NCBI RefSeq assembly: GCF_030125375.1
Contig: NZ_JASJUU010000001.1
Coordinates: forward strand, 1,436,872 to 1,500,871
Direction of reading: 5' to 3'
DNA: 64,000 nt
Origin: Pseudoalteromonas umbrosa
GTDB lineage: Bacteria; Pseudomonadota; Gammaproteobacteria; Enterobacterales; Alteromonadaceae
Of this stretch, positions 54,742-62,300 are shown piece by piece (the stretch's first letter is position 1; each line of letters begins with the position of its first letter). The notes beneath the pieces were generated by a model. It did no database searches. It saw nothing but the letters and a program-made list of their open reading frames with translations, and was not told the origin of the DNA. The translations under genes and the position numbers were made by a program.

Positions 54742-55743
54742 GTGGCAACTTTTAAATTCTTAGACTTTACCTTTTGTGATCAAAGCTATCAATTATGTCA
54801 GTCAGGTAAAACCATTCATATCCGACCTAAAACAGCGCAAGCAATAGAGATGTTTATTAATAACCCTCAAATTTTGATCACCAAAGATGAATTACATACT
54901 GCTTTATGGGGCAATTCACCACACCAAGATTACCGCCTTTTTCAAGTGATCAGTGAAATACGTAAGCTCGCGCCCAATAAAAACCTTATTCGCACTCAAC
55001 CTAATCATGGCTATTACTGGCTAGCTCCTATCGATAAACTCGCAGTAAAAAAGTCAAATAAAGTAACAAACTATGCCATTGCTGTATGCCTGGCCATTTG
55101 TTGTGCCACCTCAACGAGCTTTTTAATTCAAGAAAACAATGCATTTGAACCTATTTTACCACCAGCTTTTAGCAGCTATACAAATGCAGTTGATGCTTAT
55201 CGTTCACAAGACTACGAAACAGCTCAAAAATGGCTGGAGTTCAGCCTAAAGGAAAACCCATATTCTCAAGAAGCCAAGCTACTGTTAGCCGAAATAAAAT
55301 TCAATCAACAGCAGCTAGCCCATGCTAAGCAATTAGCACATGAACTAGTTCTAGAAAATAAATCACAAAGTTATTATCGAGGACAAGCACTCTCTTTATT
55401 GAGCAGAATAGCCACGATGCAGCATAATTTTAAAGATGCTCTAGATTTTGCAATTCAAGGAAAAGAATCCGCTGAAGAAGGTTTTGCAATCTGCAGTGCG
55501 CACATGTTCGAACAACAAATCGCAGCCTTAGTCAGTAAGCAGCAAAATAACCCTTTTAACTCAGAGGTAGGCATGCAAATCGACAGTGAAGAGGCCCTAT
55601 CAAGTCACGCAGAAAATAAAATAGCAAAAAGCGAATACGCGCAACTTTGTAAAGAACTTAAAGACTCTGTGACTTCAAAACTTGAGTGTGAAAACATTGA
55701 ATTCACGGCCCAGTTAATAGGCATAAGACAATTCACCACTTAA
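54742..55743 (+). CDS. CadC/ToxR-like membrane transcription regulator
   Basis: The 333-residue product has an OmpR-type winged helix in residues 1-95 (RPKTAQAIEMFINNPQILITKDELHTALWG...RLFQVISEIRKL...GYYWLAP). One transmembrane helix (about 110-128) and a periplasmic region with TPR-like helices (AVDAYRSQDYETAQKWLEFSLKENPYSQEAKLLLAEIKF) follow. This matches CadC/ToxR-type one-component regulators that sense periplasmic signals while binding DNA. The start is GTG with AAAGGA five bases upstream. The next gene downstream encodes a DsbC-like protein, so the pair may regulate or respond to envelope redox state. Unlike its neighbours it is on the plus strand. Confidence 0.85.
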   Translation: MATFKFLDFTFCDQSYQLCQSGKTIHIRPKTAQAIEMFINNPQILITKDELHTALWGNSPHQDYRLFQVISEIRKLAPNKNLIRTQPNHGYYWLAPIDKLAVKKSNKVTNYAIAVCLAICCATSTSFLIQENNAFEPILPPAFSSYTNAVDAYRSQDYETAQKWLEFSLKENPYSQEAKLLLAEIKFNQQQLAHAKQLAHELVLENKSQSYYRGQALSLLSRIATMQHNFKDALDFAIQGKESAEEGFAICSAHMFEQQIAALVSKQQNNPFNSEVGMQIDSEEALSSHAENKIAKSEYAQLCKELKDSVTSKLECENIEFTAQLIGIRQFTT

Positions 55744-55866
55744 ACGTAAACCAATGAATAGTAAGTTAATATATATAATTATAGAAACTTAGAGGCATTT
55801 ATACTGACATAAAATGGGCAGCTCACTTTATAAAGGTATTTTCTTATCTAATCTTGAGAGCAGCCA

Positions 55867-56637
55867 ATGAAAGCATTTAATCGATTATCAATTTTAGCGT
55901 TTGCTACTTTATCTTTTACCAGCCCTAATGTAGCACCCGCAGAAGTACCTACTAATCAATCACCTGATTACTCAAACCCAGTTCTAAATGCAAAGCTACA
56001 TCAAATGCTTGGCCCTAAGGCAAGCTTTGAAATAACATCATTTAATGACACTTTTGAGCGCGTCACAATCGACAATCAAATCTTACTTGCCAGTAAAGAT
56101 GGGCAACACTTATTTTGGGGTAAAGTGATCGACACTTCTACAAGCACAGACCTGATTGAACAGGCAAATCAGCATCATAGACAAACACTACTCGCATCTA
56201 TTCCAAGAGAGAAACTTCTCACCTACTCAGCAGCTGAAGAGCAACATAAAATAACTATTTTTACCGATATTGACTGTCCATTTTGCAGAAAGCTTCACGC
56301 TCAAATTAAAGACTTAAACCAGCTAGGTATCAGCGTCGATTATGTCATGTTGCCCAGAGGAAAAGCGGGTAGTAAAGCTTTCAATAAAACCGTAAATGCA
56401 CTGTGCGCCACAAACCCGCAAGCAGCGATGGACTCTGCAATGCATACGGGACATTTTGAAACAAACATTCAAGCAACTCCAGAATGTATTAACAACCTCA
56501 ATACTCAAAAAACTTTGGCGCAAAAATTTGGCTTTAGCGCCACGCCAACCATTTTATTTGCCAATGGAGAAGCAGTACCCGGCTTTATAAGTACTGAAGA
56601 TATTGTAGATATAATTAAGAAAATAAAATCAACTTAA
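55867..56637 (+). CDS. DsbC/DsbG-like periplasmic disulfide isomerase
   Basis: The 256-residue product has a signal peptide (residues 1-25), an N-terminal dimerisation-like domain (about 35-115) and a thioredoxin fold with active site CPFC (residues 137-140). SATPT near residue 223 supplies the cis-Pro, and GFISTEDIVDIIKKI closes the fold. This is the architecture of DsbC/DsbG, which repair wrong disulfides in the periplasm. It lacks an adjacent RecJ or DsbD gene. It lies 120 bases downstream of the ToxR-like regulator on the same strand, making shared control likely. The CPFC motif differs from the CGYC of E. coli DsbC. Confidence 0.83.
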   Translation: MKAFNRLSILAFATLSFTSPNVAPAEVPTNQSPDYSNPVLNAKLHQMLGPKASFEITSFNDTFERVTIDNQILLASKDGQHLFWGKVIDTSTSTDLIEQANQHHRQTLLASIPREKLLTYSAAEEQHKITIFTDIDCPFCRKLHAQIKDLNQLGISVDYVMLPRGKAGSKAFNKTVNALCATNPQAAMDSAMHTGHFETNIQATPECINNLNTQKTLAQKFGFSATPTILFANGEAVPGFISTEDIVDIIKKIKST

Positions 56638-56776
56638 GAAGGATATTTAGATGTACCCAGAGGCAAGAAATTTCTGACTGATAACTAATGCCCACATATG
56701 CGGAACAAAATACTTGGCTATAATTGATGATGTACGAACCAAGTCAAGCTTTTTGGTGCCGTTCATAATTCGCTTT

Positions 56777-57139
56777 TTATGTACCGCATTGCAACTTAAC
56801 AACTTTACCAGACATTATAGTTGCTGTAATTTCCTTTTCTCCACCGCCAGCAGTGAATACGAAATTATTGTCAGAGCGTGATTCAGGCATACCTAAATGA
56901 AAATATAACTCGTCTTGAGATATGCCTGATTTTAGCTCTTCACAAATTGAGTTATTCCTATAGCTTGGTTTGCAAGAGCTGGTTTCAGCACAATTTTGAT
57001 ATATACAAAAGTTGCCATTCGATGCCCACTTTCCTCCTTGATCTAAACAAGAATCTTGAAGTAAAAAAGTCTTTGCTGGTTGCCAAGCTAAAGTAATCAA
57101 AGCTATAAGAATTAACACCAATGCTAATTGAATTTTCAT
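56777..57139 (-). CDS. Hypothetical membrane-anchored protein, cassette gene
   Basis: The 120-residue product has an N-terminal hydrophobic segment (about residues 5-20) and an exported cysteine-rich region (seven cysteines, including CLDQGGKW, FCIYQNCAETSSC and CEELKSG), followed by a beta-rich tail (EITATIMSGKVVKLQCG). GMPESRSDNNFVF resembles the SmpA/OmlA turn of small outer-membrane proteins. No family was assigned. It follows the attC-like site 57147-57245. No attC is clear beyond its own stop, so it is the last recognisable cassette of this block on the minus strand. Confidence 0.6.
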   Translation of the reverse strand: MKIQLALVLILIALITLAWQPAKTFLLQDSCLDQGGKWASNGNFCIYQNCAETSSCKPSYRNNSICEELKSGISQDELYFHLGMPESRSDNNFVFTAGGGEKEITATIMSGKVVKLQCGT

Positions 57140-57146
57140 AGGTACG

Positions 57147-57245
57147 TAACGACCCCTTAAACGGCATAAAATAACTGGCTAAAATTAGCTAAGAAGAAGC
57201 ACAAGCCTGCTGTATTGTGCTCTTTGGTTTTAGCGTTTGTTATAT
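57147..57245 (-). other. attC-like cassette recombination site (family II)
   Basis: This matches the site at 52769-52867 in layout: the minus strand runs from CATATAACAAACGC to GGTCGTTACG, with inner CAGCAGGCTTGTG and a shared TAGCTAATTTTAGCC-like word. It joins the genes at 57240 and 56777. Confidence 0.75.
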
Positions 57246-57521
57246 GCCAAACATATAATACAAGCTAAACAACATTAACCCAGGTATAAGCAAAGACACT
57301 GTTCTTTGAATGATTGTACCGGATAATTTTTTTACGACTTTAACGTTTGTTCTTTCGATAAAATTACAGACGTGCTCAGCTAGAAACAAGACGCAAAAGC
57401 CGCCTAATACTAAAGCCGTTTTTTTATATTCTAATAGTAAAAGCAAACTGTAAGTTACCATTAAAACAAGAGTAGTTATCGGGATTAGCATACTTTCGAA
57501 TAGTTTATTGATATCTCGCAT
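57240..57521 (-). CDS. Small membrane protein, cassette gene
   Basis: The 93-residue product has three hydrophobic segments (about residues 12-30, 33-50 and 70-90) joined by a basic loop (ERTNVKVVKKLSG). No family was recognised. The ATG is preceded by AATAGG. The gene sits between attC-like sites 57533-57656 and 57147-57245, and its stop overlaps the latter's first bases. Confidence 0.6.
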   Translation of the reverse strand: MRDINKLFESMLIPITTLVLMVTYSLLLLLEYKKTALVLGGFCVLFLAEHVCNFIERTNVKVVKKLSGTIIQRTVSLLIPGLMLFSLYYMFGI

Positions 57522-57532
57522 CCTATTACTTA

Positions 57533-57656
57533 TAACGCTGCGTTAAGTGATGAGCAACGCTACCACCTTACTTAACACATTGTGCAGTAGCCACTAAAGC
57601 TGAAGCAAACTGAAAACACCCAGCATTGGGATTCCACCTTAAACGCTTTGTAAGAT
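57533..57656 (-). other. Long attC-like cassette recombination site (family III)
   Basis: The minus strand runs from CATCTTACAAAGCG to CGCAGCGTTATA with inner AATGCTGGG and AGCGTTGCTC words. It is close in layout to the site at 53322-53446. Confidence 0.7.
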
Positions 57657-57660
57657 GAAT

Positions 57661-58176
57661 TTATAACCGTGCTGTGTAAACGCACACCTCACGCTCTCTG
57701 CCTTGAGCTTGAATTGTTTTGGTGCCAACATACGTTGCACCCAACTTACTTATAACTGATTTTGAACGCTCATTTTCAATTAAATGTATAACCTTGAGTT
57801 TACTGAGACCTAAATTCTCTTTAGCGTACTCGATTAGTGCTCTAGAACTTTCCGTAGCATAACCGGCACCCCAAAAAGGAACACCCAACCAGTACCCTAA
57901 TGTCCCTTCTCCCTCTTCAATTCTAGGAAAGCTCACTGCACCAATTAGAGTATTGCTATTCTTTAAAACCAAAGCGTAAACCACGCCTTTTCCAGTGTTG
58001 AATAAATCTTGGTGTGTTCTAATCCAATCAACAGCATCGGTTAACTCGTATGGGTGTGGAATACTCGCTGTCATATCTGAGATGATTTTTTCACCCGCTA
58101 GCTCCGCAACTCTTGTTGCATCAAACTCGGTGAAGGGTCTAAGAGTCAGTCTATTCGTTTCAATTGTTGCTTGCAT
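57661..58176 (-). CDS. RimJ/RimL-type GNAT acetyltransferase, cassette gene
   Basis: From the ATG at 58176 the product is 171 residues. A longer frame reaching 58269 runs back through the attC-like site 58191-58288 and is rejected. The N-terminus ETNRLTLRPF, the acetyl-CoA loop WGAGYATESSRAL and the segment VIHLIENERSKSVISKLGA identify the RimJ/RimL/Ard1-like group, which acetylate protein N-termini or small molecules such as drugs. Its acceptor is unknown. Cassette-borne acetyltransferases are common in integrons. Confidence 0.82.
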   Translation of the reverse strand: MQATIETNRLTLRPFTEFDATRVAELAGEKIISDMTASIPHPYELTDAVDWIRTHQDLFNTGKGVVYALVLKNSNTLIGAVSFPRIEEGEGTLGYWLGVPFWGAGYATESSRALIEYAKENLGLSKLKVIHLIENERSKSVISKLGATYVGTKTIQAQGREREVCVYTARL

Positions 58177-58190
58177 ACTTTCCGAACCAC

Positions 58191-58288
58191 CTAACGCTTG
58201 CCTAATCGGTGTAAAATAGCAGACTAAAATCAGCGACGAAGGAGCGCAAGCCCGCTGTTTTTCGTCCATGGTTTAGGCACTTTTTATG
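58191..58288 (-). other. attC-like cassette recombination site (family II)
   Basis: The same inner layout as 52769-52867 (CAGCGGGCTTGCGCTCC with GTCTGCTA). The gene-proximal core is degenerate, reading CATAAAAAGTGCC rather than AACAA, so it may recombine poorly. Confidence 0.65.
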
Positions 58289-58309
58289 TTTTTCTTAGCC
58301 GTAAGTTCA

Positions 58310-58486
58310 TTAAGCGAATAAATTTTTCAGCCAGTCAAAAGTAAGTACTGTGGTAAATACTTTTAAAGCGATTAAGCCAATAAAAACAAATACGAGAGCA
58401 ACTTTAACTGCTTTGCTTTCAATCTTATTCCAAAACAGTAATTTAGCTTTTGCCTCACTTTTTAATTCATCCATAGCTTCTTTCAT
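58310..58486 (-). CDS. 58-residue membrane protein, cassette gene
   Basis: This gene is short, but AAGGA lies six bases upstream of its ATG. The product begins MKEAMDELKSEAKAKLLFW and has a membrane helix at about residues 27-45. The segment FWNKIESKAVKVALV resembles MWSKAERKTAVKVGF in the tail of the protein at 52041-52364. It lies between repeat copy 3 and attC-like site 58191-58288. Function unknown. Confidence 0.6.
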   Translation of the reverse strand: MKEAMDELKSEAKAKLLFWNKIESKAVKVALVFVFIGLIALKVFTTVLTFDWLKNLFA

Positions 58487-58542
58487 AAAGTTCCTTTTTA
58501 TTTAATCTTAAATTAATTCCTGAGCTTATGTTCCGTAAAAAA

Positions 58543-58671
58543 TAACATTTTAATCTACAACAAATATCGCATAACGACAGCGTAATATCTGTGGTATAAC
58601 AACAAGTTAAGCAGGTGTCACCAAGTGAGAAATTACTAAAAATATGAATTGCCGTGTTACTGTGATATTTG
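58543..58671 (-). repeat. Dispersed attI-like repeat, copy 3 (shorter)
   Basis: This copy ends on the minus strand at AAAATGTTATT, in front of the 58-residue cassette gene, so the last core base pattern is weaker. The far side joins directly to the half attC site at 58683-58746. Confidence 0.55.
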
Positions 58672-58682
58672 ATTTTTTAAAC

Positions 58683-58746
58683 ACTAGACGCAACACAGAG
58701 CAAAAATGCCAAGCGTTGCGAATCACTCTTAAACAGATTGTTAGCT
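58683..58746 (-). other. Half attC-like site (family III) joined to a repeat
   Basis: The minus strand opens with GCTAACAATCTG and continues with GATTCGCAACGCTTGGC, like the gene-proximal half of sites 53322 and 57533. The other half is missing and repeat copy 3 begins instead. Confidence 0.6.
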
Positions 58747-58748
58747 GT

Positions 58749-59069
58749 TTACTCGATATTTGGATAACTACCGTAAGGAAGAAAATATCTTTCAATAAGG
58801 TCTTCATAAAGCGAATGATAGCAATTAGAGTCATTCAATGTTGTTCTAGTTATTTCTTCAACGCTAATCGTACTTTCGTCATCAATACCATCACTGCACA
58901 TCAAATGAAGAGTTTCTGAAGATTGTGTGTGACTAATAACACACATATTGTTTATTCCTCCATAATCTGGCGTTTTAGCATTTAGATTATCAACATTTTT
59001 ATAAAAGACATCGTACTGGGGATGGTTCTTACCACCATCAATTTGCACCACGTATAGATACTTACTCAC
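58749..59069 (-). CDS. Hypothetical protein, cassette gene
   Basis: The 106-residue soluble product begins MSKYLYVVQIDGGKNHPQYDVFYKN and contains VISHTQSSETLHLMCSD. Its length, start and acidic second half suggest a small alpha-beta domain; it recalls DUF1543-like proteins, but the match is weak. The start is GTG with AAGGAG six bases upstream. It is the cassette directly downstream of repeat copy 4 and has a half attC site at its 3' side. Confidence 0.6.
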   Translation of the reverse strand: MSKYLYVVQIDGGKNHPQYDVFYKNVDNLNAKTPDYGGINNMCVISHTQSSETLHLMCSDGIDDESTISVEEITRTTLNDSNCYHSLYEDLIERYFLPYGSYPNIE

Positions 59070-59111
59070 AAATTCTCCTTAAATATACTACTTACCCGAA
59101 GTTACCTGACA

Positions 59112-59290
59112 GCTAACATTTCATCTACGACAAATGTCATATAACTACAGCGTAATATCTGCCGCATAACAACAACTTTTTAGTTATGCGCTTTATTCAT
59201 CTTAACCATAACAATAAGTTAAGCAGGTGTCACCCAATTAGGAATTATTGAAAATATGAATTGCCATGTAACTGTGATATTTGAAAAAGA
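59112..59290 (-). repeat. Dispersed attI-like repeat, copy 4
   Basis: On the minus strand it ends GAAATGTTAGC, before the cassette gene 58749-59069. It carries TTGTTATGG, TTGTTATGCGG and a CGACAAATGTC-type hairpin near the core. Confidence 0.6.
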
Positions 59291-59342
59291 GCAAATTGAA
59301 CAGACAAACTTATAAAATATAGAAGATTACAGCAATATATTT

Positions 59343-59359
59343 GTGCCTGTCCCATTAGG
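59343..59359. repeat. REP-like motif variant
   Basis: gtgcctgtcccattagg sits about 50 bases to the right of repeat copy 4, as similar motifs do beside copies 2 and 5. Confidence 0.6.
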
Positions 59360-59409
59360 CTTAGGCTTGCCATCAATAGGCCTAATGTAGAGGTGCAGTC
59401 TCATATCTA

Positions 59410-59492
59410 ATTATCAAAGATGAATTCGTTGACAGTCGGGGGACCGCATAAAGGGCAGCAAAACGTAGCGGCGATTTGATGCAATTGTTATG
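59410..59492 (-). other. Possible attC-like site, degenerate
   Basis: The minus strand opens with CATAACAATTGC and has some inverted order (TTTGCTGCCC and GGGC-type words), but the distant core is unclear. It ends the cassette carrying the gene 59488-59844. Confidence 0.4.
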
Positions 59493-59844
59493 TGCTTGAT
59501 TGACAGCTTACCTGATTTTCTTTAACCAAAAGAACCACACGCTTATGAACCTCGTTATTTGTAACGTAACCACACTTACCCGACAAGACAAGACCACTTT
59601 CAATTTTAAACTGGTACTGATAAACACCGTCACTTTGCTCTAACGCATAGTAAATCGTGTTCTTCGATCCAGCATTAATGGGGCCAAAGTCCAAGCCTGA
59701 ACTTGGCAAGTTAACCCTTGCGCTTTCAACTACCGATTTTGAGTTGTTTATCACCGTTACACTGGGAAGCACAAATAAGTAAATATGGTATGCCGCAAAC
59801 AGAATGCACACCAGTGTTGTTACAATCTTGAATGTTAATTTCAT
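59488..59844 (-). CDS. Hypothetical membrane-anchored protein, cassette gene
   Basis: From the ATG at 59844, with GGAA nearby upstream, the product is 118 residues with one N-terminal membrane helix (about 6-26) and an exported beta-rich domain ending in VSCQSST. The frame extends to 59928, but that part overlaps the attC-like site 59862-59976. SAGSKNTIYYALEQSDGVYQYQFKIESG suggests a small periplasmic domain; no family was recognised. Confidence 0.6.
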   Translation of the reverse strand: MKLTFKIVTTLVCILFAAYHIYLFVLPSVTVINNSKSVVESARVNLPSSGLDFGPINAGSKNTIYYALEQSDGVYQYQFKIESGLVLSGKCGYVTNNEVHKRVVLLVKENQVSCQSST

Positions 59845-59861
59845 AAGGTTCCGAAGGCACA

Positions 59862-59976
59862 TAATGCCCTCATAAAGTCCTGTTAATAGGCAAATTTTGC
59901 AGGGCTGATTATTGCGCGCGAAGCGCAATGGTAAAAAGCGACACAGTAAAATTCATTCTTATTTAACAGGTTGTTA
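59862..59976 (-). other. attC-like cassette recombination site (variant)
   Basis: The minus strand runs from TGTAACAACCTG to GGGCATTATG with inner GCGCTTCGCGCGC and pairing CTGCAAA/TTTGCCT words. The cores deviate from the strict consensus. Confidence 0.5.
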
Positions 59977-59980
59977 CATT

Positions 59981-60376
59981 TCATTTTATATCAATATCAA
60001 CTGATAAATCTAACTCTAAATTGGGTATATCGAAAGAGTCCTCGTTAACCAATGGGAAGTCTACTTCTATTCGCTCATTTGACACTTCCACACCGTTTAA
60101 CATAAAAAATTGCGCTTTCATGAAAGATTTCTTTATAGGTTCTAAAGGGAGTCCTTCGGGAACGGTTTCTAAATTTTCTATTCTTTCTACCTTCCCTGTT
60201 TTACTAATCCAAACATTTGCAATTGCAGTCGCAGCTTTCACTTCAAACTTTAATTGCTTTGAAAATTTTGGAGCTGGGAAATACTTTAAAGATGCACCTG
60301 AAGGAATTGAAGGCATACATGACCAACCAATATTTGGTACTAATAAGAACAATGTGGCCGCAAAGATGCTCTTCAT
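59981..60376 (-). CDS. Secreted protein with TonB C-terminal-like domain, cassette gene
   Basis: The 131-residue product has a signal peptide (residues 1-19) and a domain whose order resembles the TonB C-terminal fold (ATAIANVWISKTGKVERIENLETVPEGLPLEPIKKSFMKAQFF). It lacks a membrane anchor or proline-rich spacer, so it is not a working TonB by itself. GGGGGA lies upstream of the ATG. It sits between attC-like sites 60392-60491 and 59862-59976. Function is unknown. Confidence 0.6.
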   Translation of the reverse strand: MKSIFAATLFLLVPNIGWSCMPSIPSGASLKYFPAPKFSKQLKFEVKAATAIANVWISKTGKVERIENLETVPEGLPLEPIKKSFMKAQFFMLNGVEVSNERIEVDFPLVNEDSFDIPNLELDLSVDIDIK

Positions 60377-60391
60377 TTTTCCCCCTGAAAT

Positions 60392-60491
60392 ATAGCTCTT
60401 GCCGTAAACGGCACAAAATAGCAGGTTAAACTAAGCGAAGAATGAGCGCAAGCCTGCTGTTTTGCGTCCATTGTTTAATTAACTTGTTATA
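60392..60491 (-). other. attC-like cassette recombination site (family II)
   Basis: The minus strand starts ATAACAAGTT and includes CAGCAGGCTTGCGC and TAACCTGC, the same plan as 52769-52867. It lies about 30 bases from the left end of the second RAYT element. Confidence 0.7.
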
Positions 60492-60522
60492 TTTCCAAAA
60501 GACATAAGAAGGACATAAGAAT

Positions 60523-61776
60523 GGACAGGCACATTTTAAAAAACTAAACAAATTTCAAGATATCTTTCCAAAACATAGAGGCCTTCACTTAAGAGATATC
60601 AAAAAACCCCTTACATTAGATGTAAACTTCAAATAGGAATATTTTCATTTGATTAAATAAGAAAAAACTAGATTTATAAGCAAGGATAAAACAACTTTTT
60701 ACTAACCAACTCCCTTATACCAATTTACATCATTTTTAGCAGCATGCGCTCTTAATACCGTTTTCGAGCCAATAAAGTTGCCATAGTGAGTACCATAATT
60801 TTGAACCCTACCCAGCCAAGTTGCTTCTTCCATTTTCAGTGATACTAGAATATCGGGCACACTCTTTGGTATATACCCTTCCTTTTTCGGATGGGCATGT
60901 CGACCCGTCCAATCAACTAACTCGAGGTAATCCAAAAACGAAAAAGGCAGTGTGTTTTCATCCTCTCTTTTACCAAACGATTTCAGTGTTTTTGGCTGTT
61001 TGATTTGATGCGCAGCTTTATTATTCTGATTAGATTTTTTTGCGTTTGATTTGACGTTTTTAAAATACCTTATGCGCTCTTGGATAGATGTAAAGTCACT
61101 ATCCTCTAGATTATTTGCCATGTTCGCTAGGACTGGGTTTAAATCTACATAGGCCATGCAGCTGAGCAATGCTGTTTCATCTAACAAGGCTTGTGATTTG
61201 TATCGTCCTTCCCAGTATTTACCGGTACAGTTATCTTCCTTGTTTGCTTCTTTTGCTATGTATTCATTGAGGTTTTTCATAAACCAGCTGATGTCGTATA
61301 ACCGAGCTCGCCACTTTTCAATCAGTTCCAACACAAGCAATTGCTCTGCTTCACTGAGAATATCACCGTGAAGGTATCTATCAATGATAGGACTACCCTT
61401 GTACAACCTATACCATCTTAATATCACTTCGTTATCTGACCAATTAAGTGCTTGCTGCCTATTCACTTTCACCACCAAATGATAGTGATTACTCATGATG
61501 GCATAAGCCGCTATTTCAATGGCAAATACACTGCTTAGCAGTTTTATTCTCTCAACTAACCATGTTCGTCTATGGTCAAAGTTTTTACCTGTATACTTAT
61601 CATCTCCGCACAAAAAAGCACGGCGTACACACCGCGCTATTAAGTGATAATAAGACGTCGACGACAAATCTATTAGGGCTTTCCGTGCTCTTGTCATTCC
61701 TATTCAACTCCACTTTAAACTGGATATTTAAACAGTAGTCAAGCACCTCAATTTATGCAAAGAGATTGTGTCTGTC
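60523..61776 (-). mobile_element. RAYT element, copy 2
   Basis: This is bounded by ggacaggcac at 60523 and gtgtctgtcc at 61768-61777 and encloses a RAYT gene. It matches the organisation of 42601-43891 and similarly carries ttttcat-ttgatt near the gene. It has landed between attC-like sites 60392-60491 and 61812-61856 within the cassette array. Confidence 0.65.
60702..61697 (-). CDS. REP-associated tyrosine transposase (RAYT), copy 2
   Basis: This is nearly the same length as the copy at 42819-43811 (331 against 330 residues), and most residues agree over the first 200. The HUH motif NHYHLVVKVN and the CMAYVDLNPVLANM nucleophile region are present, but the usual Arg in NPxRA is Leu here, so activity may be reduced. 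Differences cluster in the middle (residues 85-125) and the C-terminal half, indicating the two copies are not very recent duplicates. Confidence 0.85.
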   Translation of the reverse strand: MTRARKALIDLSSTSYYHLIARCVRRAFLCGDDKYTGKNFDHRRTWLVERIKLLSSVFAIEIAAYAIMSNHYHLVVKVNRQQALNWSDNEVILRWYRLYKGSPIIDRYLHGDILSEAEQLLVLELIEKWRARLYDISWFMKNLNEYIAKEANKEDNCTGKYWEGRYKSQALLDETALLSCMAYVDLNPVLANMANNLEDSDFTSIQERIRYFKNVKSNAKKSNQNNKAAHQIKQPKTLKSFGKREDENTLPFSFLDYLELVDWTGRHAHPKKEGYIPKSVPDILVSLKMEEATWLGRVQNYGTHYGNFIGSKTVLRAHAAKNDVNWYKGVG

Positions 61777-61811
61777 CCATGTACTTATGTACTCTATAGC
61801 GAGGCAGTGTG

Positions 61812-61856
61812 TGAAGCCAAACTTTTAAAGTCCTTGCGTTGATGCGTTTGTTATAC
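61812..61856 (-). other. Truncated attC-like site
   Basis: The minus strand opens with GTATAACAAACGC and shows part of an arm (AAGGACTTTAAAAGTTTGGC), but the far half is absent before the REP-like motif at 61768. Insertion or deletion by the RAYT element is the likely cause. Confidence 0.5.
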
Positions 61857-61857
61857 A

Positions 61858-62181
61858 CTATTTCCAATCGTAGCTAACAATCATTACTTTTTTATCTGAT
61901 TCATTCCAACGAACCCAAGCTCTTTTATAACCAGAAGCTTTAATTGCAAGAGCTGTAGAATACATAACCTTCGCTGTTTCACTAGAATTGACATTACCAA
62001 TGGTTAACCAACCATTTTGATCAGGTACTCCTATCAATGCAGTACCTGCTTCGTTAATATAAACACTGGAGATTTCTGTCCCATAAATTTCGCAAAAGCT
62101 ATGCGAGGCAGGACAGCTAATTGCAGCCATTGCCTTATTGCAGAATAATAGTAAAAATAATAAGGCACTCTTAACTTTCAT
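61858..62181 (-). CDS. Small secreted protein, cassette gene
   Basis: The 107-residue product has a signal peptide (residues 1-20, ending KAMAA) and cysteines at CPASHSFC. The remainder (ISSVYINEAGTALIGVPDQNGWLTIGNV... and GYKRAWVRWNESDKKVMIVSYDW) looks like a small beta domain. It recalls a group of short secreted proteins of marine bacteria, like the broken gene at 42155-42483. GAGGGA lies upstream of the ATG. It sits between a truncated attC and the attC-like site 62203-62300. Confidence 0.65.
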   Translation of the reverse strand: MKVKSALLFLLLFCNKAMAAISCPASHSFCEIYGTEISSVYINEAGTALIGVPDQNGWLTIGNVNSSETAKVMYSTALAIKASGYKRAWVRWNESDKKVMIVSYDWK

Positions 62182-62202
62182 AAATGTTCCCTCGGTAATG
62201 TA

Positions 62203-62300
62203 TAACGCCTCAGTTAAAAGGCAAAATTTGGTTGGCTATAATATGAAGCGGAGCGAAACCAGCCAACTGAATTTTGTCCGCTTTTAAACTGTTTGTTAGC
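62203..62300 (-). other. attC-like cassette recombination site (family I)
   Basis: The minus strand runs from GCTAACAAACAG to GAGGCGTTATA with inner arms TTGGCTGGTTTC and AGCCAACC, the same plan as 559-655. Confidence 0.8.
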
